NCBI GenBank assembly: GCA_000770645.1
Contig: JQID01000059.1
Location: forward strand, 1 to 35,841
DNA: 35,841 nt
Source: Desulfosporosinus sp. Tol-M
GTDB lineage: Bacteria; Bacillota; Desulfitobacteriia; Desulfitobacteriales; Desulfitobacteriaceae
Direction of reading: 5' to 3'
This document shows positions 21,833-30,191 of the stretch, piece by piece. Position numbers and translations under genes: made by a program. The first letter of the stretch is position 1, and each line of letters opens with the position of its first letter. Under the pieces are notes generated by a model that saw only the letters and a program-made list of their open reading frames with translations, did no database searches and was not told the DNA's origin.

Positions 21833-22696
21833 TTACTTTTCAACATTATATTTGATGACTACATCTCTGCCATCAAAATATACCAGGTCTCCTGCCGCAA
21901 AGTGCCATACCGCTTTTAGAGTGGTTGGATACTTTATTCCGTTCACAGCTTGATAATCTCCGCAGACTGCTGACCACTTTACCTTTTGCAGGTTGCCATT
22001 GGTATCAATATTTGCTCGATCATCGGTGGTGAAACTAGTCATCATAACGTTATCATTAAAGGTGAATATTCCACTTGCTGATGTTCCGTAATAAGTTATC
22101 GTCGCCTTGGCATGAGTATTATCAATTTCTGTCCAACTAATATAGTCTTGTAAAGCCAGGTTGGGTAACAACAAACATTCAGCCAGGCAGGTAACCAGAC
22201 CGGCTTTATCCATCGCTGCACCCTTTTGTTCAAACAAGGTGAACGATTTGGCAATAACCCCTTTCATTGAACCTACCCCATTTTGGTAGGCATCAATACC
22301 TTCAAAAGGGATGCCATACATACTGCTATCAATTAAAGCAATCCTCTCCGGTTCGTCAATAAAGTTGTATTGGATATATTTTATTTTCAGCTTGGGTTTA
22401 TCTGGTGATAATACAAAATCAACATCATTGTAATAGACTTGCATGTTCGACATTTTAGGTGTTCCAATATATCCACAATACTGAAAATATTTTTGTACTG
22501 GTGCGGGTAGTTTCGCAATATCCTCGGTGCAAAAAATTCCGTTTGGATTTGGCATTTTTGCTATTTGATAGCTGGTTAATTTCTTAAATTCTGCTTTGTT
22601 GGGCGAATAAGGAAGATTAAACCATACCAATGTACCTGCAATTAATAAAGTAATAACTGCTGAAATCCAAAGCAAAATCTTTTTCTCTCTTTTCAT
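21833..22696 (-). CDS. DUF6544-like membrane-anchored protein
   Basis: A 287-residue protein with an N-terminal signal anchor (KKILLWISAVITLLIAGTLVWF, about 5-26) and a large extracytoplasmic domain. The motif IAKLPAPVQKYFQYCG (about 60-75) and the ending GIKYPTTLKAVWHFAAGDL with YFDGRDVVIKYN match what I know of DUF6544 proteins, whose function is undescribed. It lies 21 bases upstream of the second YjbQ gene on the same strand and may be co-transcribed with it. The ATG at 22696 has an AGGAG nearby. Confidence 0.7.
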   Translation of the reverse strand: MKREKKILLWISAVITLLIAGTLVWFNLPYSPNKAEFKKLTSYQIAKMPNPNGIFCTEDIAKLPAPVQKYFQYCGYIGTPKMSNMQVYYNDVDFVLSPDKPKLKIKYIQYNFIDEPERIALIDSSMYGIPFEGIDAYQNGVGSMKGVIAKSFTLFEQKGAAMDKAGLVTCLAECLLLPNLALQDYISWTEIDNTHAKATITYYGTSASGIFTFNDNVMMTSFTTDDRANIDTNGNLQKVKWSAVCGDYQAVNGIKYPTTLKAVWHFAAGDLVYFDGRDVVIKYNVEK

Positions 22697-22860
22697 TATT
22701 TAGCAACTCCTTTATCATAGCGCCGGTTGAACGCGGATGCATCCTGTCTGTTTTTTTAAATTAAGTACTGCGTATGATAAAAGTTCGCCACGTCCCGTCC
22801 GATTTGTTTCAGGTCGGTGCTGTCTGAGGTAAAGACCATATTCATTAGGGCCTGCTTTCT

Positions 22861-23328
22861 TTATCTCCTCGGGTTTTTTACCCTAATCCGTACTGCCTGT
22901 CCATCTTTCAGGACGTAGGTTTTTTTCAACCCAATAACTCCAGTCTGCAAAGGCAGCACATTGGCCTGATTACTTGTGGTGTCTAATTCAATATAAAAAT
23001 CGTTTTTGTCATCGGCGTCATAATCGACATATTCGTCAATGCGGTCCGGTAGGTTTTCGGCCGGTTGCCAGTCTACCTGCACCAGCCCTTCCTTCTTCTC
23101 GCCCAATAATCCCTGGAAGACCTGCTCATGTATAGCAGTCAGATATTCACCATGGTCGATAGTGTTAATCACATCGCCACCAGTCTCCCAGGGCGAAACC
23201 TTCACACCGGTTATGGCCACCAGCTCATTCATCCAGTAATTCTGCCCCATAAAAACAGCCAGCACCACTGGCACAGCCAGGGCGGCCAGGATATATCCTC
23301 CAACTGTCTTGAATCGTGACACCTTCAC
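22861..23328 (-). CDS. Membrane-anchored hypothetical protein
   Basis: A 155-residue protein with one N-terminal hydrophobic segment (about 10-26, GYILAALAVPVVLAVFMG) and a soluble, acidic outer domain (VDWQPAENLPDRIDEYVDYDADD) ending in a basic tail RVKNPRR. I recognise no family. It lies downstream of the NapH-like ferredoxin gene on the same strand, separated by 259 bases with repeats, so it may be a partner of the redox cluster. The ATG at 23328 has a GGAGGAAAG upstream. Confidence 0.6.
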   Translation of the reverse strand: MKVSRFKTVGGYILAALAVPVVLAVFMGQNYWMNELVAITGVKVSPWETGGDVINTIDHGEYLTAIHEQVFQGLLGEKKEGLVQVDWQPAENLPDRIDEYVDYDADDKNDFYIELDTTSNQANVLPLQTGVIGLKKTYVLKDGQAVRIRVKNPRR

Positions 23329-23356
23329 TTTCCTCCTCTCAGATATCTGACCTAAT

Positions 23357-23400
23357 GCACATTCAAGAAAATAACCAGTCAGTATGCCAGTCTATTTTGT
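23357..23400. repeat. Dispersed 44-nt repeat, copy 1
   Basis: Starts GCACATTCAAGAAAA and ends AGTCTATTTTGT. It matches 34067-34110 at 39 of 44 positions in the same orientation. Directly after it, CATACTG (23403-23409) and CAGTATG (23413-23419) form a small hairpin absent from copy 2. Confidence 0.6.
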
Positions 23401-23430
23401 GTCATACTGCGTCAGTATGTTCACCTAAAC

Positions 23431-23520
23431 TCAGAAGTCAGAGGTCAGAGGTCAGAAGCCGGATGTGTCAGATCGTTGTATTTCCTTTCTGATCTCTGGC
23501 CTCTGTTATCCGACCTCTGG
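23431..23520. repeat. Short tandem GTCAGAG-type repeats with inverted counterpart
   Basis: At 23431-23464 TCAGA(A/G)G units repeat in tandem (AAGTCAGAGGTCAGAGGTCA). At 23491-23520 the complementary ATCCGACCTCTG and TCTGGCCTCTG appear, so the two halves can pair through about 30 bases of loop. It lies between the NapH-like gene and the membrane-anchored gene. Confidence 0.45.
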
Positions 23521-23587
23521 AAAAATACCTCCTTGTCTGACGCAAAATATCCAAGGCATCTTTGACTTGTTATTTTCTTTCATATGC

Positions 23588-24759
23588 CTAAAACATGCTC
23601 CCCGTGCTTACCAGTTTGATCAATTTCGTCAGGGCATCTACAATCATAGAACCACCGATGGCGGTCATAAAAATATAAGCCGGGTAAATGAAAAGCACCC
23701 GAGCCAGATCTGAATGCAGCTTAACCGGAGTCCCCTTTATATGATAAGTGACTGCTCCCCGCGGACAAGTATCCACACACTGGCCGCATTTGGTGCAGGA
23801 CATCAAAGCGGTGCCGTCTTTTACGCATCCTTCGTTCAGGGAGAAGGTGGGGCACTCATTGATACATTTCTTGCAAAGCTTGCACTGCTCCTGATTAATG
23901 CGGATATCGAAGATGTTCACCTTGTTAAACAGAGATTGAAAAGCTGCGAATGGGCAGAAGAGGCCACACTGTATCCTGCGCCGGGTTAGCAAAGGCATTA
24001 CAACCACCAACCCCAGAAACAGACTGACAAAGATAATGGCTTGCACCAGGGTCTTGAAGGATGTTATCTTAACAAACTCAGTAACTGTTTTGAAGGGGCA
24101 GAGCCACTCGCAGTAAACCGGGGTAAGGAGCAGGGCCGAAAGCAGGACGATCACGATCAAAACCGCCCAGGGTAAGTAGGTCCAGCGTGGATCAATTTTC
24201 TTGATTAGGGCTTGCTTGCGTAAACGGGAAAATCCCTCATCAAAGCCCCCGAAGAAGCAGACCCAGCTGCACCAGCCACGCCCCAGGACCAGTGTAGCCC
24301 CCAGCCAGAGCACGATCATGCCTGCAATTGAAGCATAACCGGTCATTAAGGAGCCAGGAAAGATGATGGTTCGGTCAAAGCAGCCGGAATAATAATCATA
24401 GGGATAACCAGATGGCAAAAAGGTGTTTCTCCAGCCAGCATGTGTGCCTCGTCAATAGCCATACTGCCGCGGATTTCAATTAGGTTAGAAATAAAGCCAA
24501 AGCAAAAACAAAACGCAATAAGGGTAAATAGGGTAGCCCGGTACTTATAAGTTTTACCTGTAAGCATCATCATGATAAATACTACATTAAGAATAGAAAA
24601 GGTCAGAATCTTGGCAATCAGCTCTGGAGTGGATTTGGGGATACTTCCCTGAAAAACCATCAAGCCGATTAAGAGCAGCATGGGCAAGGTTAGGAGAACC
24701 GTCCGTAAAATCTTCTTGTTCTGCGGCGGGGTGTCCACCTGGGGTTCAATGATACTCAT
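23588..24759 (-). pseudogene. NapH-like 4Fe-4S membrane protein, frameshifted
   Basis: The intact gene would encode about 390 residues. The 5' part (24346-24759) starts at an ATG overlapping the previous stop (ATGA) and encodes MSIIEPQVDTPPQNKK and two to three membrane segments, ending ETPFCHLVIPMIIIPAALT. The 3' part (to 23588) continues in another frame with TIIFPGSLMTGYAS, GRGWCSWVCFFGG, PVYCEWLCPFK, RIQCGLFCPF and two [4Fe-4S] motifs, CKLCKKCINECP and CTKCGQCVDTCP. One missing base near 24370 (CCC reduced to CC) would explain the break. The family transfers electrons between the quinone pool or periplasm and the cytosol. It may be a true mutation or a sequencing error. Confidence 0.75.
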
Positions 24760-25436
24760 AATTTTATCATTCCTCCTCCTAACATAATAATCCCGATATA
24801 GAGATAGTAAAGGGCCATCACCACGCACGCCAAGCGGCCGACAGTCTGTATGGACGGGAAACGCCGCAAGGTTCCGAGAAAGGGCAAAGGTAAGAAATAT
24901 AGCGACGTTCCCAGGAAGAAGGCCAGGAAGAACAACAGGCTTTTTGCCAGGCTGGCGGAACCGGCCGCTCCCGTGAATACAAGCAGAAAAGGCGGGCAGA
25001 GATTGAGACCGGTGGCCAGAACAAGGGCCACCGGCAGTAGTTCCGGCCATCGTTGTAAGAACCTTGCTCTCTTATCGTGCATGAGCTTTCCGACACATAG
25101 CTCGGGTGGAAGGGATAATCCATAGAAAAACATCATTACTGCCAGGATCACGTAAGCCAGCCCGAAAAACATTTCCTGGTGAGCCGAGTTTTTTAGCAGA
25201 CTGCCAAAAGCCCAGGCCAGGAGGCCAAAAAGCAGGTATCCAATAAGGCGCCCGACCAGAAACCTGGCCAGCAGGCTAAAATTCCGGGCAACACCTGTTC
25301 CCTCACCCAAAATGAGAGGAACCAGAACCGGAGCACAGTAAGCCAGACACTCCACGGAGCATGAAGAATTGGCTGATAAATAATAAAAGCAATTAGATAC
25401 CAAAGGTTTAGAATTGCAGTCAGTAAGGAAGACCAA
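24756..25436 (-). CDS. TauE/CcdA-like membrane protein, start uncertain
   Basis: A polytopic protein (up to 226 residues, six membrane segments). CSVECLAYCAPVLVPLILGE (about 26-45) and GLNLCPPFLLVFTGA (about 142-156) resemble paired cysteine helices of CcdA/DsbD or UreH/TauE-like transporters, which move electrons or sulfur species across the membrane. The 5' end is unclear: no ribosome site supports the TTG at 25436, in-frame alternatives are a TTG at 25403 or a GTG at 25355, and an overlapping frame (25193-25453) has a better-looking hydrophobic N-terminus (IGFWSSLLTAILNLWYLIAF). The stop overlaps the start of the NapH-like gene (ATGA), so the two form one operon. Confidence 0.6.
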   Translation of the reverse strand: MVFLTDCNSKPLVSNCFYYLSANSSCSVECLAYCAPVLVPLILGEGTGVARNFSLLARFLVGRLIGYLLFGLLAWAFGSLLKNSAHQEMFFGLAYVILAVMMFFYGLSLPPELCVGKLMHDKRARFLQRWPELLPVALVLATGLNLCPPFLLVFTGAAGSASLAKSLLFFLAFFLGTSLYFLPLPFLGTLRRFPSIQTVGRLACVVMALYYLYIGIIMLGGGMIKL

Positions 25437-25536
25437 AAGCCAATTTTATACAAAATATGTTTTTTTTCATTGAGTCTTGAAAATGTATTTATTATTTTCT
25501 CCTTATCAACATTATTTTTTGAAAATGATCATATAT

Positions 25537-25580
25537 AAGAAAAGCTTTAAGAACGTACACCACTTCTTAAAGCTTTTCTT
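25537..25580 (-). terminator. Perfect 17-bp stem terminator
   Basis: AAGAAAAGCTTTAAGAA (25537-25553) and TTCTTAAAGCTTTTCTT (25564-25580) pair fully around CGTACACCAC. On the minus strand it follows the CbiET-like gene and precedes the redox cluster. Confidence 0.7.
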
Positions 25581-25720
25581 GGTTGATATTCGAAAAACTC
25601 CAAATACTGCCTTCTCCCCATCTATAAGCATAGTGCATGTTATAGACAAAATGGCTCTCATGCAGCTTTAACAATTATCCTATGCCGGCGGTATCCAGAC
25701 CGCAACGTAATCACTATCCC

Positions 25721-26623
25721 TTAACGCTTCTTAGCAGAGATCAGCCAAGGAGCTGGAAACGATTCCGTCATGTTTTTGCTATTGACTCGCGATACCTTTA
25801 TATGGATTGCTTCAGTGCGCTCTAAGCCGTTTTCCCGAAACAATGCAGGAAGAGAAGTTAGAATTTCAAAGTTCAACGTGTAGATCACAAATTTCATGCC
25901 CGGATTGATAACCAGCAGACTCTTTATTTCACTGCCGATCCTGGGACTTGCCACGATAAACGCTACGTCCGGCGTCGGCAGCTTATCCGGGATACCATCT
26001 TTCAGAGACTCGACGATTGTTACGTTGCTGAGGCCAAATGTCGCAACATTCTCGATCATGGTATTCCGATCCCTGCAGTCATACTCCACAGCAATGACGC
26101 TGCCCTCAGCAGCAATTATGGCGGCCTCCACCGCGATGCTCTCACCGGAGATTATACATATATTATCCCGGTCCCCCAGATTGAGCTTATTCATGATAAC
26201 AGCCCGAACTTCCCGGCACACATAGTGAACTGAACCGTAGGAGAAACGGCTGTTCTCTATCCCTATCGGATAATTCGTTGCCGCGTGAGGATTCTGAATC
26301 AACATAGCTGCCGAGGCATTGATCCCGCGGTTGATCATGTCTGAGAGCTTGTCGTGCTTGATCTCGCCGGATGGATTTGAGCCCTCATTGTACCAGATAT
26401 CACAGTCCCCCAGTTCCGCATTCCACATGTCGTAGAAAATATCCGGATGTCCGGCGTCCGTAAAGACCAGCACTTCCCGGTTGCTCATCACGATTGGAAT
26501 CAGGTTCTTATTCTTTCCTGTAATGTCCAGCATCTTCAGTTTTGCCAGTTTGATCGGGGCATTCCGTGAAAAATACTGGAGCCAAGCTAAAATGACCTCA
26601 TTAGTAAACATTGTCTGTTCCAC
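25721..26623 (-). CDS. CbiET-like protein with truncated CbiE part and altered SAM loop
   Basis: About 300 residues. The C-terminal half aligns with CbiT (decarboxylating precorrin methyltransferase): CREVRAVIMNKLNL, VIAVEYDCRDRNTMIENVAT, FGLSNVTIVE and a final PAPWLISAKKR. The N-terminal part (VLVFTDAGHP) resembles only the C-terminal half of CbiE, so the usual SAM-binding start of CbiE is missing. The CbiT motif I, normally DIGAGTGSVSIEAA, reads CIISGESIAVEAA. No other cobalamin gene is near. It may be a divergent methyltransferase or a non-catalytic relative. I start at the GTG at 26623, because the GGGAGG site lies inside the longer frame that reaches 26668. Confidence 0.65.
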   Translation of the reverse strand: MEQTMFTNEVILAWLQYFSRNAPIKLAKLKMLDITGKNKNLIPIVMSNREVLVFTDAGHPDIFYDMWNAELGDCDIWYNEGSNPSGEIKHDKLSDMINRGINASAAMLIQNPHAATNYPIGIENSRFSYGSVHYVCREVRAVIMNKLNLGDRDNICIISGESIAVEAAIIAAEGSVIAVEYDCRDRNTMIENVATFGLSNVTIVESLKDGIPDKLPTPDVAFIVASPRIGSEIKSLLVINPGMKFVIYTLNFEILTSLPALFRENGLERTEAIHIKVSRVNSKNMTESFPAPWLISAKKR

Positions 26624-26638
26624 AGGCAAAACCTCCCT

Positions 26639-26668
26639 ATTAATAGTTATCATATTAATAGTTATCAT
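26639..26668. repeat. 15-bp direct tandem repeat upstream of the CbiET-like gene
   Basis: ATTAATAGTTATCAT occurs twice head-to-tail (26639-26653, 26654-26668), just before the ribosome site of the minus-strand gene. It could be a pair of regulator half-sites. Confidence 0.55.
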
Positions 26669-26675
26669 ACCATAT

Positions 26676-26820
26676 TTAACAAGTTTTCAAGACCCCCACT
26701 TCTATAAGCAGGGATGGGTTCTTCGTAACTTCAGGTGGGGTAGAGTCCCCATCTGAAGCCTCGATGTTCAGCTTTAGTGTAAGCGAGTTCACTGGATTTT
26801 TCCCCAGTCTCAGCAGTGAA
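26676..26820 (-). mobile_element. Remnant of an IS200/IS605-type 3' end
   Basis: On the minus strand a frame encodes NSLTLKLNIEASDGDSTPPE followed by NPSLLIEVGVL, which resembles the variable C-terminal tail of TnpB-like proteins. It overlaps a 12-bp hairpin (26729-26740 with 26747-26758) and a downstream GGG/CCC hairpin, as at the right ends of IS200/IS605 elements. No transposase core is present. The piece lies between porB and the CbiET-like gene. Confidence 0.4.
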
Positions 26821-27759
26821 TTACGCGCCGGTGCGCTCCAGCAGGCGTTCCCATTTTTGATCCACATAGGCCTGCGCTTCTTCAATCATCCACTCATTGC
26901 CTTTCTGGAACATATGGCGGAATCTACCCTGAGGGCGGAGAAAGTTTTCTACGGGCAGTTTTTTCTTCGGGGTATAACTCAGACGCCACACTCCTTCTTC
27001 TATTTCATAAAGTGGCCAGACGCAGGTATCCACCGCCAGATTAACGATCTCTGAAAGCTTGGCTAAGGGGTAGTCCCAGCCGCGAGGACATGGGGATAAT
27101 ATGTTCAAAAAGCAAGGGCCCTCAGTATAAATTGCTTTATAAGACTTGGTGTGCAGATCCTTGAAATTGCCTATAGGGGCAGTTTGAGCTACATAAGGGA
27201 TATTATGAGCAGCCAATATCTCAGTCAAATCTTTTTTATTCTGTTTCTTACCTGGTTGAACAGAACCGACGGGCGTGGTAGTCGTGCGGGCAAACCGAGG
27301 GGTTGAAGAGGAACGCTGGATTCCGGTATTCATGTAAGCCTCGTTGTCATAGCAGACGTAGACCATGTCATGACCGCGTTCCATAGCGCCCGACAGGGAT
27401 TGAAACCCAATATCATAGGTACCGCCGTCACCTGCAAAAGTAATGAACTTGACGGTTCCTTCCACCTTGCCGCGGCGTTTCAAAGCGGAATATGCCGCTT
27501 CCACTCCGGAACAGGTAGCCGCGGAGTTTTCAAAAGCAGAATGTATATAGCTGTCCATATAGGCAGTGTAAGGATACATAAAGGTGGAGACCTCCAGACA
27601 ACTGGTAGCGTTAACCACCACTGCCCTGTCCTCTTTATCCAGAGCACGCAGAACCCCTGCCACAACGATCCCGGCACCGCAGCCGGCACAAAGTCGATGC
27701 CCTCCGGTGAGACGTGCCGGCTTTTCTACTTCCCGTTTCAGGTTATATACCGTGCTCAT
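26821..27759 (-). CDS. porB: Pyruvate:ferredoxin oxidoreductase beta subunit
   Basis: This 312-residue subunit binds thiamine pyrophosphate and the proximal [4Fe-4S] cluster. RLCAGCGAG (Cys 22, 25), ATSCLEVS and LSPCPRGW give the four cluster cysteines. The TPP motif is FAGDGGTYDIGFQSLSGA (about 107-124) with NEAYMNTGIQRS further on. With PorA it oxidatively decarboxylates pyruvate to acetyl-CoA, passing electrons through PorD to ferredoxin. It is the last gene of porGDAB; its start overlaps the porA stop. The substrate could also be another 2-oxoacid, but the sequence looks most like PorB. Confidence 0.92.
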   Translation of the reverse strand: MSTVYNLKREVEKPARLTGGHRLCAGCGAGIVVAGVLRALDKEDRAVVVNATSCLEVSTFMYPYTAYMDSYIHSAFENSAATCSGVEAAYSALKRRGKVEGTVKFITFAGDGGTYDIGFQSLSGAMERGHDMVYVCYDNEAYMNTGIQRSSSTPRFARTTTTPVGSVQPGKKQNKKDLTEILAAHNIPYVAQTAPIGNFKDLHTKSYKAIYTEGPCFLNILSPCPRGWDYPLAKLSEIVNLAVDTCVWPLYEIEEGVWRLSYTPKKKLPVENFLRPQGRFRHMFQKGNEWMIEEAQAYVDQKWERLLERTGA

Positions 27760-28946
27760 GCTGTCTCCTCCTTTGACCTCTGTCCCATATGGGTATATAC
27801 CGGTCCAATCTCGCCTATCGCGGCAATAGCCGCCAACCGGCCATACACTTTTTCAAAATCCTCGGTCTTTATGTCACGACCGCCTAAACCGTAAACAATA
27901 TTAATCAGAAACGGGCGTTCCTTCAGATCATACAAAGCGCTGCGGGTCTCGGCAAATAACGGACCGCCGTTTGCCGAAAAGCCCTCGGACTTATCCATGA
28001 CGGCAACGGCCCTGGTATTGGCCAGAGCGCGGGCCAGTTCCTCGCCTGGGAAAGGACGGAATACCCTGATTTTTACAAGCCCTGTCTTTACTCCGCCCTC
28101 CCGCAGCTTGTCGACTGCGGCTTTGGCTGTTCCGGCACTGGAGCCGATGATCACCAGAGCAAGTTCCGCATCCTCCATTCTATATTCTTCAAACAGGCCG
28201 TAGTGCCGGCCGGAAATCTTCTCAAATTCAGCGGCTACCTCCAGGATGCGAGCCTTGGCTGCTTTCATTGCCTCAGCCTCCAGGACCTTGTGTTCCATGT
28301 AATAGGGACTCACATCGTACGGTCCTACCGCCAACGGATTTTCTTTTTTCAGCAGAAAGTTTTCCGGGTTATATTCCCCGATAAACTTACGCACACTATC
28401 CGTCTCCAAAAGTTCAATATTCTCTACGGCATGACTGGTAATGAAGCCATCCATACAGGCCATCACCGGCAAGCGTACGCTTGGGGTCTCGCCGATAGGC
28501 ATAGCCATGAGAAAATTATCGTAAGCCTCCTGATTATTTTCGGCGTAGATTTGGATCCAGCCGGTATCACGGGCTCCCATTGAGTCGGAGTAGTCGTTGT
28601 TAATGTTAATTGGCCCTGAAAGGGCCCGGTTGACACAGGCCAGAGTAACAGGCTGACGGCATGAAGCCGCCACGTATAAAAGCTCGTACATCAGTGCCAG
28701 TCCGCAGGATGAAGTAGCGCAGACGGTTCTGGCTCCGGCAGCTTGCGCCGCAAGGCACACGGACATGGAACTGTGCTCAGACTCCGTGGTTACGTATTCA
28801 GTATTAACCTCGCCGTTAGCCACATACTGGGCGAAGTATTCAGGAATTTCTGTGGAGGGAGTGATCGGGAACGCTCCCATGACATCAGGATTTATCTGCT
28901 TCATGGCATAAGCTACAGCCTCGTTGCCGGTAAGACAGTTGCTCAT
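27756..28946 (-). CDS. porA: Pyruvate:ferredoxin oxidoreductase alpha subunit
   Basis: About 396 residues. It carries the pyrimidine-binding domain of the TPP enzyme (GNEAVAYAMKQINPDVMGAF, ITPSTEIPE) and ATSSCGLALMYELLYVAASC, the substrate and dimer region, then PVMACMDGFITSH and the C-terminal domain ALVIIGSSAGTAKAAVDKLR. Pyruvate specificity is suggested by the NRALSGPININNDYSDSM segment shared with PorA proteins. The ATG at 28946 overlaps the porD stop (ATGA) and has GGAGG 9 bases before it, so the longer frame to 28991 is not used. It lies in an operon with four-base overlaps. Confidence 0.9.
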   Translation of the reverse strand: MSNCLTGNEAVAYAMKQINPDVMGAFPITPSTEIPEYFAQYVANGEVNTEYVTTESEHSSMSVCLAAQAAGARTVCATSSCGLALMYELLYVAASCRQPVTLACVNRALSGPININNDYSDSMGARDTGWIQIYAENNQEAYDNFLMAMPIGETPSVRLPVMACMDGFITSHAVENIELLETDSVRKFIGEYNPENFLLKKENPLAVGPYDVSPYYMEHKVLEAEAMKAAKARILEVAAEFEKISGRHYGLFEEYRMEDAELALVIIGSSAGTAKAAVDKLREGGVKTGLVKIRVFRPFPGEELARALANTRAVAVMDKSEGFSANGGPLFAETRSALYDLKERPFLINIVYGLGGRDIKTEDFEKVYGRLAAIAAIGEIGPVYTHMGQRSKEETA

Positions 28947-29251
28947 ATCGCTGCACCTCCAGTCATCATTGTAATCGCCGGGAAGGGACACACGTCCTCA
29001 CATATGCCGCAGCCCTTGCAGTGCATATAATCGAAGTCCAGACGTTTCCCGTCCTTCACCGGAATAGCACTGTCCGGGCAGAAGGGAATACAAAGCATAC
29101 AGTGTTTACATGCTTCCTCGTGAAAAATGGGCGTGTCGGTCCGCCAAGTACCAGTATTGAAAGCCCGTGCGGTTCCCGGTTCGTAGATCTCCCCGCCGGG
29201 GGTCAGATCCTGCCAAGGGGTACGTTCGTTGATATCCTTCGCATAAATCAT
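28943..29251 (-). CDS. porD: Pyruvate:ferredoxin oxidoreductase delta subunit (ferredoxin)
   Basis: A 102-residue ferredoxin-like subunit with two [4Fe-4S] motifs, CKHCMLCIPFCPDS (about 50-63) and CKGCGICEDVCPFP (about 78-91), that carries electrons from PorB to external ferredoxin. The N-terminal half (PWQDLTPGGEIYEPGTA) is the usual PorD extension that contacts the other subunits. The ATG at 29251 overlaps the porG stop (ATGA). Its stop overlaps the porA start, indicating translational coupling. Confidence 0.92.
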   Translation of the reverse strand: MIYAKDINERTPWQDLTPGGEIYEPGTARAFNTGTWRTDTPIFHEEACKHCMLCIPFCPDSAIPVKDGKRLDFDYMHCKGCGICEDVCPFPAITMMTGGAAI

Positions 29252-29832
29252 CCTACCTGTACCTCCTCCATGGATTTTTTCAGTGTTGCCATGTTCCCCT
29301 CGATAACCTGAGGTTTGGCAGCAAATTTATGTTTAAAGGATTCTTCTATATCCGCTAAAAAATGCTCGGTTTCCAAAACGCCGCTCACCTTAACCGTAGC
29401 GGCCAGCATAGGGGTATTCGGGAAGTTTCTGCCTAGAATCTCTTCCGAAATGCGGCGGGCATCTAAGGTACAGACTTTTCCGGTCCATCCCCGCAGCCGG
29501 GGACGCATCTCCTGGGGAGAGCGGGGAGTATTAATGATTATTGCACCGCCCTCTTTCAGTCCTCCGGTAACGTCGACACTGTCCAGCAGACTTTCATCTA
29601 CCACGACCACATAGTCCGGATAGTAAATGTTGGAATGAATCGTACACCGTTTTTCACTGATGCGATTATAAGCCGTAATAGGGGCTCCCATCCGTTCCGG
29701 TCCATACTCAGGAAACCCCTGCACGAATTTACCTTCTATACCGGCCACATCCGCCAGCAGCAGACAGGCCATTTTGGCTCCTTGTCCGCCCCGGCCGTGC
29801 CAGCGTATTTCTACCATATCATTGGTTGCCAT
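29248..29832 (-). CDS. porG: Pyruvate:ferredoxin oxidoreductase gamma subunit
   Basis: A subunit of about 194 residues with the gamma-domain signature RWHGRGGQGAKMACLLLADV (about 9-28) and GFPEYGPERMGAPITAYNRI (about 38-57). It completes the coenzyme A-binding side of the complex. The open frame extends to 29904, but GGAGGG lies 8 bases upstream of the ATG at 29832, so the shorter protein (MATNDMVEIRW...) is chosen. It is the first gene of the porGDAB operon, whose promoter should lie in 29833-29950. Confidence 0.9.
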   Translation of the reverse strand: MATNDMVEIRWHGRGGQGAKMACLLLADVAGIEGKFVQGFPEYGPERMGAPITAYNRISEKRCTIHSNIYYPDYVVVVDESLLDSVDVTGGLKEGGAIIINTPRSPQEMRPRLRGWTGKVCTLDARRISEEILGRNFPNTPMLAATVKVSGVLETEHFLADIEESFKHKFAAKPQVIEGNMATLKKSMEEVQVG

Positions 29833-30191
29833 TGCTTTTCCCTCCAGTTCCTTTGAGAATGCTTCTAATAATCTTGGTTGATAGCTTATCTTATAATATA
29901 ACAATGAGCATACTTAATAAAACAAGTCAAGAGGCATATGGATATCCAGGCATCTGACATTTTCCTCCGGGAGGACATCCGCACCTCTTGCAGAAGCGGA
30001 TACGGGTTGCCATTATGACGGCATTGGTAAAAAGTAAGGCAAAGCCACCTGAACTTATTAAAAACTGGTATACTCTTAGGAGTAGATAACGTTTCTGTAG
30101 TTCTGATTGTAATTTGATCTTATGTTAGAATAGTTGTATTAATATTTTTCTCTTCGAAAATGTACAAGGGGTAAAAAGGAGGAATTTACTG
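29833..30191. other. Divergent region between porG and the Cys-rich gene
   Basis: No gene is seen in these 359 bases. Two small hairpins are present (CCTCC/GGGAGG near 29963-29974, and ATCCGC at 29977-29982 with GCGGAT at 29996-30001). Near 30124-30132 the bases TGTTAGAAT fit an extended -10 promoter for the rightward gene. They also carry the porG upstream region. Confidence 0.4.

Noticed and set aside
23431-23464. Possible CRISPR-like repeat
   Set aside because: Units are only seven bases and not separated by spacers; no cas gene is nearby.
24346-25050. Long 234-codon frame as a separate gene
   Set aside because: Its 5' part overlaps the TauE/CcdA-like gene in another frame. Only the last part, from the ATG at 24759, belongs to the NapH-like protein.
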